Positions 47,901 to 56,639 of a stretch of 64,000 nt of DNA are shown here, piece by piece (positions within the stretch are counted from its first letter, which is position 1; every line of letters begins with the position of its first letter). Origin of the DNA: Sphingomonas aracearum. Lineage in GTDB: Bacteria > Pseudomonadota > Alphaproteobacteria > Sphingomonadales > Sphingomonadaceae. The notes beneath the pieces are model-generated. The model had not been told where the DNA came from and made no database searches. It was given only the letters and a program-made list of their open reading frames with translations. The stretch covers positions 496,001 to 560,000 of the forward strand of contig NZ_QQNB01000001.1 of assembly GCF_003345355.1 (NCBI RefSeq). The letters run 5' to 3'. The position numbers and the translations under genes are program-made.

Positions 47901-47988
47901 CATCGCCAGCCAGCGCGGACGCGAGGATCAGAAGGAGGGTCGCTACGCGGCGCTCCTCGCGAACATCCTGCGTAACGAGAAGCTCTGA
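44980..47988 (+). CDS. DUF1156 adenine-specific DNA methyltransferase
   Basis: 1002 residues. SAM-binding motif VDTFSGGGSIPFEAARTG lies near residue 232 and the catalytic TDPPYADAVNYHEITEFF (DPPY) near 617, with a large insertion between that includes TRCPQTGWMVPMLPTL, the zinc-ribbon-like part of COG1743 proteins. It is the modification enzyme of the operon, probably N6-adenine. Base composition is visibly less GC-rich than the rest of the island, suggesting a separate origin. Tightly coupled on both sides. Confidence 0.9.
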   Translation: MHMRDDAATRLAKIQAHTLRDAPTMIERVWPSTQISIEAEQERDAKQSQTLTPLGAYWKGRKPLVLVRACVLGALLPATNNPERDLATFEALMAFDENGMGHRAEGIAAADLSTIALQGSASAEELSAAFVNRLTPNSNLIDEWSDAIEKRRVGWRRDLNPEERRAIIGKWVSTLPYKQRVELAARSEHLDDDAFDHIWNDVNEHLGTTARSIPELVNQLGVMRFGEKPHVVDTFSGGGSIPFEAARTGCRSTGTDLNPIACMLSWGAGHIIGASNTDEAEWKRSQEHAAREISARMQALGFEHDADGNQTKAFLYCLETRCPQTGWMVPMLPTLVISKAQGVVARLVPEPEHQRYAIEIDSGVGPDRLKAAALGTVQGDNLVHSVGGETYRTSLKSLRGLERGTDGSKFSKLRLWSKTDVAPRPDDVFQERLYAILWMRRGTVSNARPQTFFASVKPEDVRREDEVRALVETNIVEWQAAGLIPDMAIEAGAKTSEPIRTRGWTHWHHLFTPRQLHFFALCREVDSSPIGAIALARVLDRSSKLNRWSNNNGSTGQPTNVFSNQALNTMLNYGSYASRDYLRLMEMSSAGTTLQAAPTILNQPASALAIQHHLGITDPPYADAVNYHEITEFFIAWLRKQPPNPFDQWVWDSRRPLAIKGEGEEFRREMVAAYSALAKNMPNNGLQIVMFTHQSGAVWADMAQIFWGAGLQVQAAWYIATETSTELRKGGHVQGTVILVLRKRNDGESGYEDEIAQEVRGEVARQIDTLVGLNQQLKGAGRVENLFEDADLQMAGYAAALRVLTGYTRIDGRDMTAEAGRPRKKGEQGFVERIIDYAVQVANEHMVPTGLTPRLWQSLSGTERFYLKMVDLEAAGLSKLDNYQNFARAFRVPDYGVLMADLRPNTARIKGASDFKRRTGFEIPNFGEGLVRAVLYGIWELSAEIDPDVVTQQLHEMVDGYYRRREDLIEIAEYIASQRGREDQKEGRYAALLANILRNEKL

Positions 47989-47989
47989 C

Positions 47990-50797
47990 GTGGCAAGCTC
48001 GGGAATGCCCCCCACCAGCATGACCCTGTTCGCCGACGGTGGGGGGCTGTCCCGCTTCTCCTCCCGCCATGGACGGCTGAGCCAGGTCTATCTGGCAGAC
48101 CGCCTGCGATCCGCGAAGAGCTACGACCGGATCGCCGGCTACTTCCGGTCGTCCATATTCGAGCTGGTCGGTGAGGAGATCGAGGCGATCGGAACGGTCC
48201 GCATCGTAGCGAACGCCGACCTGGACATACTCGACATCCAGGCCGCGCAGAAGGTGCGGGACGCGAAGCTGTTCCGGAAGTTCGTGGAGGACGACTCCAT
48301 CATCGACGCAGCCCTTCACGGCGATCGATACGCGAAACTGTACGAGCTGCTTTCTTCGGGGAAGGTGCAGGTCAAGGTCGTCCCGCGTTCCATCGCGCCC
48401 TTCCTTCACGGCAAGGCCGGCGTGATCCACGGCGATGGCGGTGCTCTGGCCTTCATGGGATCGATCAACGAGACCCGGGCCGCCTGGGCGCACAACTACG
48501 AACTCGTCTGGGAGGACAGCTCGAAGGAAGGCGTCGATTGGGTCCAGGCCGAATTTGATGCGCTCTGGGACCGCGGCGTGCCGCTGCCCGACGTCATCAT
48601 CAAGGAGATCGGCCGCCTCGCGGATCGTCGAGAGGTTTCGGTCGAAGGGCTGGCGCCAGATGAGGTGCCGCAGGCCGCACTCGTCGAGACCCCGATCTAC
48701 CGTGACGGCGAGTCCCTGCAGCCGTGGCAGCGCGCGTTCGTCAGCATCTTCCTCGACCACAGATCGGTGTATCAGCGGACCAGGCTCCTCCTGGCCGACG
48801 AGGTGGGAGTCGGCAAGACCCTGTCGCTTGCTGCATCGGCCCTGGTCTCGGTCATCCTGAACGATGGTCCGGTCCTGATCCTCGTCCCATCGACGCTCAC
48901 CGAGCAGTGGCAGATCGAACTGAAGGATCGGTTGGCCATGCCGACCGCGCGCTGGAACTCGACGAAGAAGTGCTGGATCGACCCCGATGGCCGCGTCATC
49001 AAGGGGCAGGGCGCACCGGACGTCGTCCGCTGCCCGTATGCCATCGGCATCGTCTCCACGGGACTGATCGTCCATGGGATCGATGAACACGGGCGTCCCA
49101 AGGAGGGCACGGAGGCGCAGCACCTGCTTCAGCGCCGGTTCGGGATGGTCATTCTCGACGAGGCCCACAAGGCGCGCGGATCGCAGCCGATGGGGCAGGA
49201 CGAGCGGACGCCGAACAACCTCCTGAAGTTCATCGTGCGGATAGCCGAACGATCCAAGCACCTGCTGCTGTCGACGGCCACCCCCATCCAGACGCACATC
49301 GACGACCTGTGGGACCTGCTGAAGGCGCTGAACCAGTCCACCGAGTTCGTCCTCGGGAACGCGTTCTCTCCCTGGTACAAGTCCGAGAACGCCATGCCGG
49401 TGCTCACGGGCGAGCGCCGCTTCGAGTCGATCCGCGAGGGTTGGGACTACCTCGTCAATCCGATGCCCCCGGCGCGGGACGACGACATCATCGCCGATCT
49501 CCGCGTCGAGTTCGACATGGGCAAGGACGACTGGGTCCTGACGAAGCTGGCGGCCGACATCACCAATCCGGTCTTGGAGATGAAGGCGGACAACGCGATG
49601 GTGACGGAGGAGGACGGGCTGGCCTACTTCCAGCGGGGAAGCCACAACCCGCTGCTTCGACATATCGTTCTCCGGAAACGCCGCGACCTCGAGGACATGG
49701 GCCTCATTCCGAAGCTCCCCGTCGATACGCACCCCAACCGGGACGTAGCGCTGCCTTCACACATCTTCGATGGCCTGAGCATCGGCACTTCGGACGCGTT
49801 CGACAGCGCGTACAAGGCGGCGGAGGCATTCACCGCCGCCTACCGCAAGCGGTCGAAGGCCGCCGGTTTCATGAAGACGCTGCTCCTCCAGCGCATCTGC
49901 TCGAGTCATGCGGCCGGGATCGCCACCGCAGAGGCGCTGCTGGGGAAGCGGGAACTCGACGAGGAGGCGCAGGAGGAACTCGGCGCCGCCTCGTTCTCCG
50001 GCCTGGCGGCCGAGCGCAAGCACCTTCAGGATCTGATCGAAGCCCTCACGGGCGCGTCGGACCCGAAGCTCCGGGCGGTGCGCTACTTCCTGGACGAGCA
50101 CCCTTCGGGCAGCCGGACCTGGCGCGAACTCGGTGCCATCGTGTTCAGCCAGTACTACGACACCGCCGCCTGGATCGCGGAGGCGCTCAGCGAAGCCTAT
50201 CCGGAACAGCCGGTCGCTCTGTACGCCGGGGCGGGCAAGTCCCGGATCATCAAGGGCGGCGTCTCGACGAACGTGCTGCGCCCGAAGATCAAGCAGCTGG
50301 TGGCGGATCGGGAGATATCGCTGGTCGTCGCCACGGACGCCGCCTGCGAGGGCCTCAACCTGCAGACCCTCGGCACCCTCATAAACGTCGACCTGCCCTG
50401 GAATCCGTCTCGGCTCGAGCAACGCATCGGTCGGATCAAGCGCTTCGGGCAGACGCGCGATCGCGTCGACATGGCGAACCTCACCTACGCAGGGACCGTC
50501 GACGAGAAGGTGTACCGCGTCCTGTCGGAACGTCTGCGCGTGAGCAGCGACGTGTTCGGCACCATGCCGGAGACCATCGACGCCGATTGGATCGACGATC
50601 TCGAAGCGCTCGAGGAGCGTCTGCGCGAATTCACCAAGCTGAAGGAACGACCCGACCCATTCAGGTCGCGGTACGCCAACGGCCTTGTCGACGCCGGCGC
50701 ACAGTGGAGTGAAGCCACCCGAGTGCTCGCCAGGGAAGACATCGCTGGTCGCCTGTCAATCGGCTGGGCCGATCAGAGGAAGTCGATGGCGATCTAG
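47990..50797 (+). CDS. PLD-like nuclease fused to SNF2-family helicase
   Basis: 935 residues from a GTG one base after the DUF1156 stop. The first 230 residues form a single-HKD phospholipase-D-like domain (FLHGKAGVIHGDG about 138, then AFMGSINETRAAW). The rest is an SF2/SNF2 helicase: DEVGVGKTLSLAA (about 270), FGMVILDEAHKARG (about 389), LLLSTATPIQTH (about 427), and LEQRIGRIKRFGQ (about 810). In DISARM the PLD protein and SNF2 helicase are separate; here they are joined. Likely the effector of the system. Confidence 0.9.
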   Translation: MASSGMPPTSMTLFADGGGLSRFSSRHGRLSQVYLADRLRSAKSYDRIAGYFRSSIFELVGEEIEAIGTVRIVANADLDILDIQAAQKVRDAKLFRKFVEDDSIIDAALHGDRYAKLYELLSSGKVQVKVVPRSIAPFLHGKAGVIHGDGGALAFMGSINETRAAWAHNYELVWEDSSKEGVDWVQAEFDALWDRGVPLPDVIIKEIGRLADRREVSVEGLAPDEVPQAALVETPIYRDGESLQPWQRAFVSIFLDHRSVYQRTRLLLADEVGVGKTLSLAASALVSVILNDGPVLILVPSTLTEQWQIELKDRLAMPTARWNSTKKCWIDPDGRVIKGQGAPDVVRCPYAIGIVSTGLIVHGIDEHGRPKEGTEAQHLLQRRFGMVILDEAHKARGSQPMGQDERTPNNLLKFIVRIAERSKHLLLSTATPIQTHIDDLWDLLKALNQSTEFVLGNAFSPWYKSENAMPVLTGERRFESIREGWDYLVNPMPPARDDDIIADLRVEFDMGKDDWVLTKLAADITNPVLEMKADNAMVTEEDGLAYFQRGSHNPLLRHIVLRKRRDLEDMGLIPKLPVDTHPNRDVALPSHIFDGLSIGTSDAFDSAYKAAEAFTAAYRKRSKAAGFMKTLLLQRICSSHAAGIATAEALLGKRELDEEAQEELGAASFSGLAAERKHLQDLIEALTGASDPKLRAVRYFLDEHPSGSRTWRELGAIVFSQYYDTAAWIAEALSEAYPEQPVALYAGAGKSRIIKGGVSTNVLRPKIKQLVADREISLVVATDAACEGLNLQTLGTLINVDLPWNPSRLEQRIGRIKRFGQTRDRVDMANLTYAGTVDEKVYRVLSERLRVSSDVFGTMPETIDADWIDDLEALEERLREFTKLKERPDPFRSRYANGLVDAGAQWSEATRVLAREDIAGRLSIGWADQRKSMAI

Positions 50798-50918
50798 CCA
50801 TGCCACCGTCACTCAAAAACCACAGTGGCACTATCGCGATGCATAGCGGAGGCGGGTGGTTGATCGATGCCGATGCGGAGTCCACCGTTTCGGTGCACGT
50901 CTAAATATCGGGGGCAGA

Positions 50919-52253
50919 ATGGTTTTCGGAAGTCTGTTCGGAAGTGGAAGGACAAGGATCACCCTCCCGCACGTCGGCCAGGTCGACAGGCCCTCGGCGC
51001 CAGGCGAGTTCCAGGCCGTCGCGGCCAAGATCGCCAGCGCCCTGCCGGCCCTCCTTCCGACGGAACAGGACAACTGGTGGTTCCTCACCGAACAATATGA
51101 CCGACTGATCGATGCGGCAGGGTCGGCCGCAAGCGCAGCCAGGCTGTCGCCCCTCCGCCTGCACCAGATCGAACATGAAGGCCGCCGGTCGGAGGATTCA
51201 TACGTCAGGGCTCCGAACCCCGGCGTTGCCTTCCTACAGGACGTCAAGACGGAGATGGATCGGCACGTCTCGTCCAATCTGACGGACCTGATGCTCGCCA
51301 ACGTCTTCGTCATGTACACGTCCGGCTTCAAGGACGCCTTGAACGGCATACGGCGCAAGTACGCTCAACACTTCCACGACAACTGCATCGCCCAAGGTAG
51401 CGTCGCGATGGCCGGCCGCTGGCAGGCGGTGCTGGCCGATCTGGGCGTGAAGCCCGCGCCTGCCCCCGCACCGACAAGCACCGGGCGAGCCGAAGGGGAG
51501 CGCCTGTTCAAGCTCGGCATGGAGGCAGCCGTTGCGTTCCGATCGAACGAGGCCATTTATCTCTACACCCGGTCCATCGCAGCGTGGCCCAATCCCTCGC
51601 CGTACATGAACCGCGCCAACCTCCTCATGAAGCGCGTCCGCTGCCGTGAGGCGCTCCTCGACCTTCGCGAAGCGAAGAGGATCGACGATCGCGAAGGACG
51701 CGAGTTCGGGGCGACGCTGTCGCGTGAGATCCAGTGGGCCTCGATGCTCGCCAGCAACTACGAGAACGGCACCAGGGAGAAGCTGGTCGCCGATCTGAAG
51801 GTGACCGGGCGCGACCGGGTCGCCGAACGCATCATCTGCGTCTCCTTCGACATCCATCAGGCCCAGTGGGACTGGAACTCGTTCGATCGCACGCTGCTCG
51901 AATACCACCTCTTCAACGATCTCGACGACATCCGGAAGTTCGACGACCTCGCTCTGTATCCTGAGGCGCGGGAGCTTCTGGATCTCTACGATGGCGACTT
52001 CATCGACATGAAGGTGGCTCAGTCGCCGTCAGGGGACGCATATGCCGACGCGCAGGCGAAGATGCACAACTTCCTGTGTTCGTACGACATGCCGGACATG
52101 CTCCAGCTGCGGCGGTACATGCTGTACCGCATCCACGACCGTCTGCTGAGCATGGACTTCGGGCCGATGTACAACGCTTTCGGCTCGGATTGCCAAGGCA
52201 TCATCTCGGAAGCGGAGCAATTCGTCTCGACCAGGGTCGGAGGTCGACGGTGA
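50919..52253 (+). CDS. TPR-containing protein of unknown function
   Basis: 444 residues. GGGGGCAG precedes the ATG at 50919. The N-terminal half has no known domain (VGQVDRPSAPGEFQAVAAKI, DNWWFLTEQYDRLIDAAGSA); a short TPR-like part lies around residues 190-260 (FRSNEAIYLYTRSIAAWPNP, REALLDLREAKRIDD); the C-terminus is helical and acidic. It starts a second cistron group about 120 bp after the helicase and is followed within 16 bp by a basic protein and then a helicase, so it may act with them. Confidence 0.7.
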   Translation: MVFGSLFGSGRTRITLPHVGQVDRPSAPGEFQAVAAKIASALPALLPTEQDNWWFLTEQYDRLIDAAGSAASAARLSPLRLHQIEHEGRRSEDSYVRAPNPGVAFLQDVKTEMDRHVSSNLTDLMLANVFVMYTSGFKDALNGIRRKYAQHFHDNCIAQGSVAMAGRWQAVLADLGVKPAPAPAPTSTGRAEGERLFKLGMEAAVAFRSNEAIYLYTRSIAAWPNPSPYMNRANLLMKRVRCREALLDLREAKRIDDREGREFGATLSREIQWASMLASNYENGTREKLVADLKVTGRDRVAERIICVSFDIHQAQWDWNSFDRTLLEYHLFNDLDDIRKFDDLALYPEARELLDLYDGDFIDMKVAQSPSGDAYADAQAKMHNFLCSYDMPDMLQLRRYMLYRIHDRLLSMDFGPMYNAFGSDCQGIISEAEQFVSTRVGGRR

Positions 52254-52269
52254 GCCAGAGTGCCTGCCG

Positions 52270-53448
52270 ATGAAGGGCAGTCGCCCATCAAGGACGAGGA
52301 AGGATCCGGCGCGCCTCCGGATGGTCGAGGCCGCGATCAGGCACGCCGAGCAGGTCGTACGGACTTCCGGGCAGGCCGGGCCGGTCCTCTACCATCCGAC
52401 GACGGCCAAGAAGCCGCACGCGAAGGCGACCGCACGCGGCGATTCCGATGCATCGCCCGTCAATCCCGCCATGGGATTGGCGGTACGAAGCGCCTTGGGC
52501 ATGCCCAATCCTGACACTCCCGCGAAGTCCGACGCCGCCAGGGCCGCTCACCCGAAGGCAGCGATCGATCTTCGTGCTCAAGCCCGAACGGGTCCGAGCA
52601 GAGTCCAGAAGACCAAGACGCCAACGGACGCCGACACCAGGCTGGCCCAGCCGACCACGAAGCGGAAGGCGCCCAAGAAGAGGGCGGGTCTGATCGGGCA
52701 GCCGACGGTCTCGAAGAAGGCCAAGGCCCGCAGAGCTGGCAGGTCGCCGATCGCCGTCCCTCCCGCCGCCTCCGAAACCGCCAACGTCCGACGGAAGGGT
52801 GCCGCCTCGAATGCGGCATCCCGACTGGCGATCAACGCACGGATGAGGACGGCGGCCATCGCCGAAGCGCCGCAGGCCGTTTCACCGTTCCCCGAGCTGC
52901 AACGTCGCTGGCAGGCGGCCTTCAGCTATCTCCAGCGGTTCGCCGAAGCCAACCCGGATGCGGCCGACGTCGTGGAGGCGAGGCGCCGGATGGCAGAGGT
53001 GGAGCGGGAATGGGAGCGTCTCCAGGCTGTCGATCCGAACAGCCCCGACTGCTTCCCGTGGCCCTCGACCGATGCTCCCGCCGGTGATGGTGATGGCCAT
53101 GCGGCCACCGGCGCCTGGCAGGAGATCGGCATGCTGGCCTATCTCGGCTACCATGTCGGTCTATCCAGCACGTTGTCCGCGGCACAGCGGCTCCGGCTTC
53201 TCGGGCACGTCTTCGTCATGCGCCTGCCGCCGCTCAACGGCATCGCCTACATGCGACAGTGGGGCGCGCCCGATACGGGCACGCGCCTCAGGAAGATCGC
53301 CGAAGGTCTCGCCTCGTTCGCGCGGAACGCGAAGCGCCGCAGGAACCCGAACCTCGCCGAGGCAATCCGCCAGTGGGAGGACGATCTGGAGGGCATCAGG
53401 CGCGTCCACTACGTGGGCCGCTTCGACTTTCCCTGGCCCGCTCCATGA
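52270..53448 (+). CDS. Basic linker protein with a conserved C-terminal domain
   Basis: 392 residues. The first 200 are low-complexity, rich in Lys, Arg, Ala and Pro (KRKAPKKRAGLIG, KKAKARRAGRSPIA), suited to bind nucleic acid. The last 110 form a compact domain: WQEIGMLAYLGYHVGLSS, then RLRLLGHVFVMRLPP, AIRQWEDDLEGIRR and FDFPWPAP. I have an impression of this C-terminal pattern recurring in helicase-associated proteins but cannot name it. Its TGA overlaps the ATG of the helicase gene (ATGA), strong evidence for joint function. Confidence 0.7.
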   Translation: MKGSRPSRTRKDPARLRMVEAAIRHAEQVVRTSGQAGPVLYHPTTAKKPHAKATARGDSDASPVNPAMGLAVRSALGMPNPDTPAKSDAARAAHPKAAIDLRAQARTGPSRVQKTKTPTDADTRLAQPTTKRKAPKKRAGLIGQPTVSKKAKARRAGRSPIAVPPAASETANVRRKGAASNAASRLAINARMRTAAIAEAPQAVSPFPELQRRWQAAFSYLQRFAEANPDAADVVEARRRMAEVEREWERLQAVDPNSPDCFPWPSTDAPAGDGDGHAATGAWQEIGMLAYLGYHVGLSSTLSAAQRLRLLGHVFVMRLPPLNGIAYMRQWGAPDTGTRLRKIAEGLASFARNAKRRRNPNLAEAIRQWEDDLEGIRRVHYVGRFDFPWPAP

Positions 53449-56105
53449 TCGAGTGGCTCGTCCTGGGCGCCTTGGCTCTCGCCGGGGGCGCTTCGAGTTC
53501 CGGAAGCCGCTCGTCGTCCTCAGGCAGTCGATCGACGACCTCCTTCGACACCGGCGAGTATCGGCGCAAGAAGGCAGCCGACGAAGCGGCTTGGCGGGCA
53601 GGCTGGGAGCACGAGGTCGACCGGACTCGGTGGATTCCCCAAAGCGTCGCACACCGCATCATCGAGACGTACCCGCTGCCGGGCGCCGACCGAACCTACT
53701 TCATGACCTCGATCGAGAAGCCGGCCAAACTGAAGGAACTGCTCGCCGAGTTCGCCGCCCACAACCTCCAGCATCTCGCCGAGCGGAAGGCGGCGCTGAA
53801 GCCGTTCTTCGACAGCGTCGAGAAGAACCCGCTCACCGACGAGCAGATGGACGCCTGCATCTGCTTCGACGACGCCGTGCAGATCGTCGCTGCGGCAGGA
53901 TCCGGCAAGACGTCGACGATGGTCGCGAAGGCCGGGTACGCACTGCACGAGGGGCTCGTCGCGCCAGAGCAGATCCTGGTCCTCGCGTTCAACAGGGATG
54001 CCGCCAAGGAACTGGATGCACGCATCCAGACGCGTCTGGCGCAGTTCGAAGGCGTCGATCGCATCACGGCGCGCACCTTCAGCGCGTTCGGCCTAAGCCT
54101 GATCGGCGAAGCGACCGGCAGACGGCCCTCCCTCGCTCCCTGGGTGGGGTCCCAGACGGACGAAGTCGCCAAGATCGTCGAGATAGTCGAGGACCTGCGC
54201 CGATCGGATCCGACGTTCCGCGAGGACTGGGACGTGTTCCGCACCGTCTATGGACGGGACCTCGATCGCTGGAGCGCGCCTCGCGACAGCGCGAACCCGT
54301 CCATCGTCACCACCAACGGCGAGCGGGTGAAGAGCGACGAGGAGCGGATCATCGCGAACTGGCTCTTCCACCACGGCGTGTCGTACGAATACGAACGGCC
54401 CTACGAATACGACACCGTCACGTCACGGTACGGGCAGTACAAGCCCGACTTCTACTACTCGGACGTCCGGCTCTACCACGAGCACTTCGCACTCAACCGT
54501 AAAGGCATGCCGCCGCCGCACTTCGAGGGCGACTATCTCGGAGAACGCCGCTGGAAGCAGGGGCTCCACGAGGAGCGGGGCACCGATCTGTTCGAGACGA
54601 CGTCGCATGAGATCCGCAGCCCCGGATCGTTCGACCGCCTCCGACACGAGCTCGAATCCCGTGGCCTGTCCCTGCATCACGATCCGGATCGTACGGGAAA
54701 GGGGCCGCCACCGCCCACCATCAGTCAGCTCGCATCGACCCTGCGGACCTTCCAGCAGCACGTGAAGGGCAGCGGATTGACGATCGCTCAGATCCGCGCG
54801 GCGATCCCGGTCGGGTCCGACGACGCCTACACGGCACGCCTCACACGGTTCGTCGACCTCTACGAGCGGATATCGGCGGAATGGGAGGAGAGGCTTCGGG
54901 CGATCGAGTGCATCGACTTCGACGATATGATCGTAGCCGCGGCCGAGCATCTCGAGGCCGGCTACGAAAGCCCTTACACCCTGATCCTAGCGGACGAGTT
55001 CCAGGACAGCTCGCGTGGTCGCGTCAGGCTCCTGAAGGCGCTGCTGAAGAGCCGCGGCCACGACGCGCGTCTGTGCGTGGTCGGTGACGACTGGCAGGGC
55101 ATCAACCGGTTCGCCGGCGCCGATCTCTCCGTGATGAGCCACTTCAAGGCGTCGTTCGAGCACTCCACCAGGGTCATGCTGAGCACCACCTTCCGCTGTC
55201 CGGCAGCACTGTCCGAAGCGGCCAGCGCCTTCGTCCAGGCCAACCCGCGACAGATCTCGAAGACGGTCGTCACCACCAACGAGTATGATGGTCCGGCGCT
55301 GGTGGCGTATGCATCGGAGACGAGCGAGGCGTCCACCTCCCTGCTGCGCGATCATCTCGACGCCCTGCGGAAGCAGGTCGCTTCCGGCGCCCTGCATGGA
55401 TCGAACGGCCACCGGCCCCGCGTCATGGTCCTCGGACGCTACAATCGGGACCGACCCGCCGACATCGGACGATGGCAGCGCTCCCACGCCAGCGCATTCG
55501 ATCTCGAATTCCGGACGGTCCACGCCTCCAAGGGCCTGGAGGCGGACTACGTCATGCTGGTCAACCTCACCGAGGGCCTGATGGGGTTTCCGGCCAAGCA
55601 GACAGACGACAGCGTGCTGGATCTAGCCATGCCTGAACCGGACCCGTTCCCGATGTCCGAGGAGAGGCGGCTGTTCTACGTCGCCCTGACCCGCGCCAAG
55701 CGGCAGGTCCGGATGTACACGACGATCGGTGAACCCTCGCGTTTTTTGATGGAGCTCGCGAACGGCGGACACCTCAGGATCAGAACGACCGGAGGTCTCC
55801 TGGAACCATGCCCCTCGTGCCGGTCAGGCCATCTGAAGCTGATCGAGGGGAGGAACGGCACGTTCCAGGCGTGCAGTCGGTCGCCATCGTGCCGCTTCAA
55901 GCGGAACGTCGCCGTTCGGAGCGGCAGTCGTTCGGCCGGGAACGATCGCATCGAGGCGCCCATGGAGGCCGGCTGCCGTTGCCCGATCTGCGGGACCGGC
56001 ACGCTGATCCTGAGGGACTCGGGACCCTACGACCCCTTCCTGGGATGTTCGGAGTACCCGAGGTGCCGAGCGCGCGCGCGACCACTGGAAGCGGCGCGCG
56101 TTTGA
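53445..56105 (+). CDS. UvrD/HelD-like helicase with inserted nuclease-like domain and zinc ribbons
   Basis: 886 residues. The start has a hydrophobic segment and a Ser/Gly-rich stretch. Helicase motifs: VAAAGSGKTSTMV (about 148), LADEFQDSS (about 515), VVGDDWQGINRFAGAD, VHASKGLEADYVML and YVALTRAKRQV. Between motifs lies KSDEERIIANWLFHHGVSYE, then KPDFYY and LYHEHFALN (about 290-350), the PD-(D/E)XK-like insert of some HelD-type helicases. The C-terminus bears two topoisomerase-type zinc ribbons (CPSC with C-x-SPSC, and CPICG with C-x-YPRC). Likely unwinds and cuts DNA. Confidence 0.88.
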   Translation: MIEWLVLGALALAGGASSSGSRSSSSGSRSTTSFDTGEYRRKKAADEAAWRAGWEHEVDRTRWIPQSVAHRIIETYPLPGADRTYFMTSIEKPAKLKELLAEFAAHNLQHLAERKAALKPFFDSVEKNPLTDEQMDACICFDDAVQIVAAAGSGKTSTMVAKAGYALHEGLVAPEQILVLAFNRDAAKELDARIQTRLAQFEGVDRITARTFSAFGLSLIGEATGRRPSLAPWVGSQTDEVAKIVEIVEDLRRSDPTFREDWDVFRTVYGRDLDRWSAPRDSANPSIVTTNGERVKSDEERIIANWLFHHGVSYEYERPYEYDTVTSRYGQYKPDFYYSDVRLYHEHFALNRKGMPPPHFEGDYLGERRWKQGLHEERGTDLFETTSHEIRSPGSFDRLRHELESRGLSLHHDPDRTGKGPPPPTISQLASTLRTFQQHVKGSGLTIAQIRAAIPVGSDDAYTARLTRFVDLYERISAEWEERLRAIECIDFDDMIVAAAEHLEAGYESPYTLILADEFQDSSRGRVRLLKALLKSRGHDARLCVVGDDWQGINRFAGADLSVMSHFKASFEHSTRVMLSTTFRCPAALSEAASAFVQANPRQISKTVVTTNEYDGPALVAYASETSEASTSLLRDHLDALRKQVASGALHGSNGHRPRVMVLGRYNRDRPADIGRWQRSHASAFDLEFRTVHASKGLEADYVMLVNLTEGLMGFPAKQTDDSVLDLAMPEPDPFPMSEERRLFYVALTRAKRQVRMYTTIGEPSRFLMELANGGHLRIRTTGGLLEPCPSCRSGHLKLIEGRNGTFQACSRSPSCRFKRNVAVRSGSRSAGNDRIEAPMEAGCRCPICGTGTLILRDSGPYDPFLGCSEYPRCRARARPLEAARV

Positions 56106-56160
56106 TCGCGCTGCTGAGGCTCCTGCCACGAGGATCGGATGTGAAGGAAGGAAAGAGGAA

Positions 56161-56586
56161 GTGGGCGTCTACGTCAATCTGAAATGCCGAGGCTGCGGCG
56201 AGAGCCTGACGGGCGGCTACGTGCGCACCTATGCGGGGATAGGCGAGCCGCTCATCGACTGCCCAAGCTGCAGGACCGTCAACAGTCATGCCGACCGGGT
56301 CACCGAATGGCAGCTGATGGGCGGACTCAGGAGGTTCTGGCTCCTCCTCACTCTGGGATGGTCGACGCTTTTCTTCTACGGCATCGGCGGAACCGTGCTG
56401 GCCACGTTCCTGCTCGTCAAGGAAACGATACGATCGGAGGAAGCCGTGTTCGCGATCATCGCGGCCGCCCTGGCGATCGGTCTGCTCCGCCTCTTCCTCT
56501 ACTTCCGCAAGGGCATTCGCCTCTCACGCGAACGCATGTCCAGTCCCATGTACCGTGAGAAGCTCAGGAGACATGGTCTGAACTGA
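56161..56586 (+). CDS. Small zinc-ribbon membrane protein
   Basis: 141 residues from a GTG. Two CxxC pairs (LKCRGCGESL and DCPSCRTVN) form a zinc ribbon, followed by two hydrophobic segments (FWLLLTLGWSTLFFYGIGG and AVFAIIAAALAIGLLRLFLY) and a basic tail. It is predicted in the inner membrane with the zinc ribbon in the cytoplasm. No family recognised. It follows the helicase by 55 bp. Confidence 0.65.
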   Translation: MGVYVNLKCRGCGESLTGGYVRTYAGIGEPLIDCPSCRTVNSHADRVTEWQLMGGLRRFWLLLTLGWSTLFFYGIGGTVLATFLLVKETIRSEEAVFAIIAAALAIGLLRLFLYFRKGIRLSRERMSSPMYREKLRRHGLN

Positions 56587-56639
56587 AGAAGGGCCGATGA
56601 CGTCCGGCTTGCCGCCGGCCATGTCAGAGGGAAGACGAA

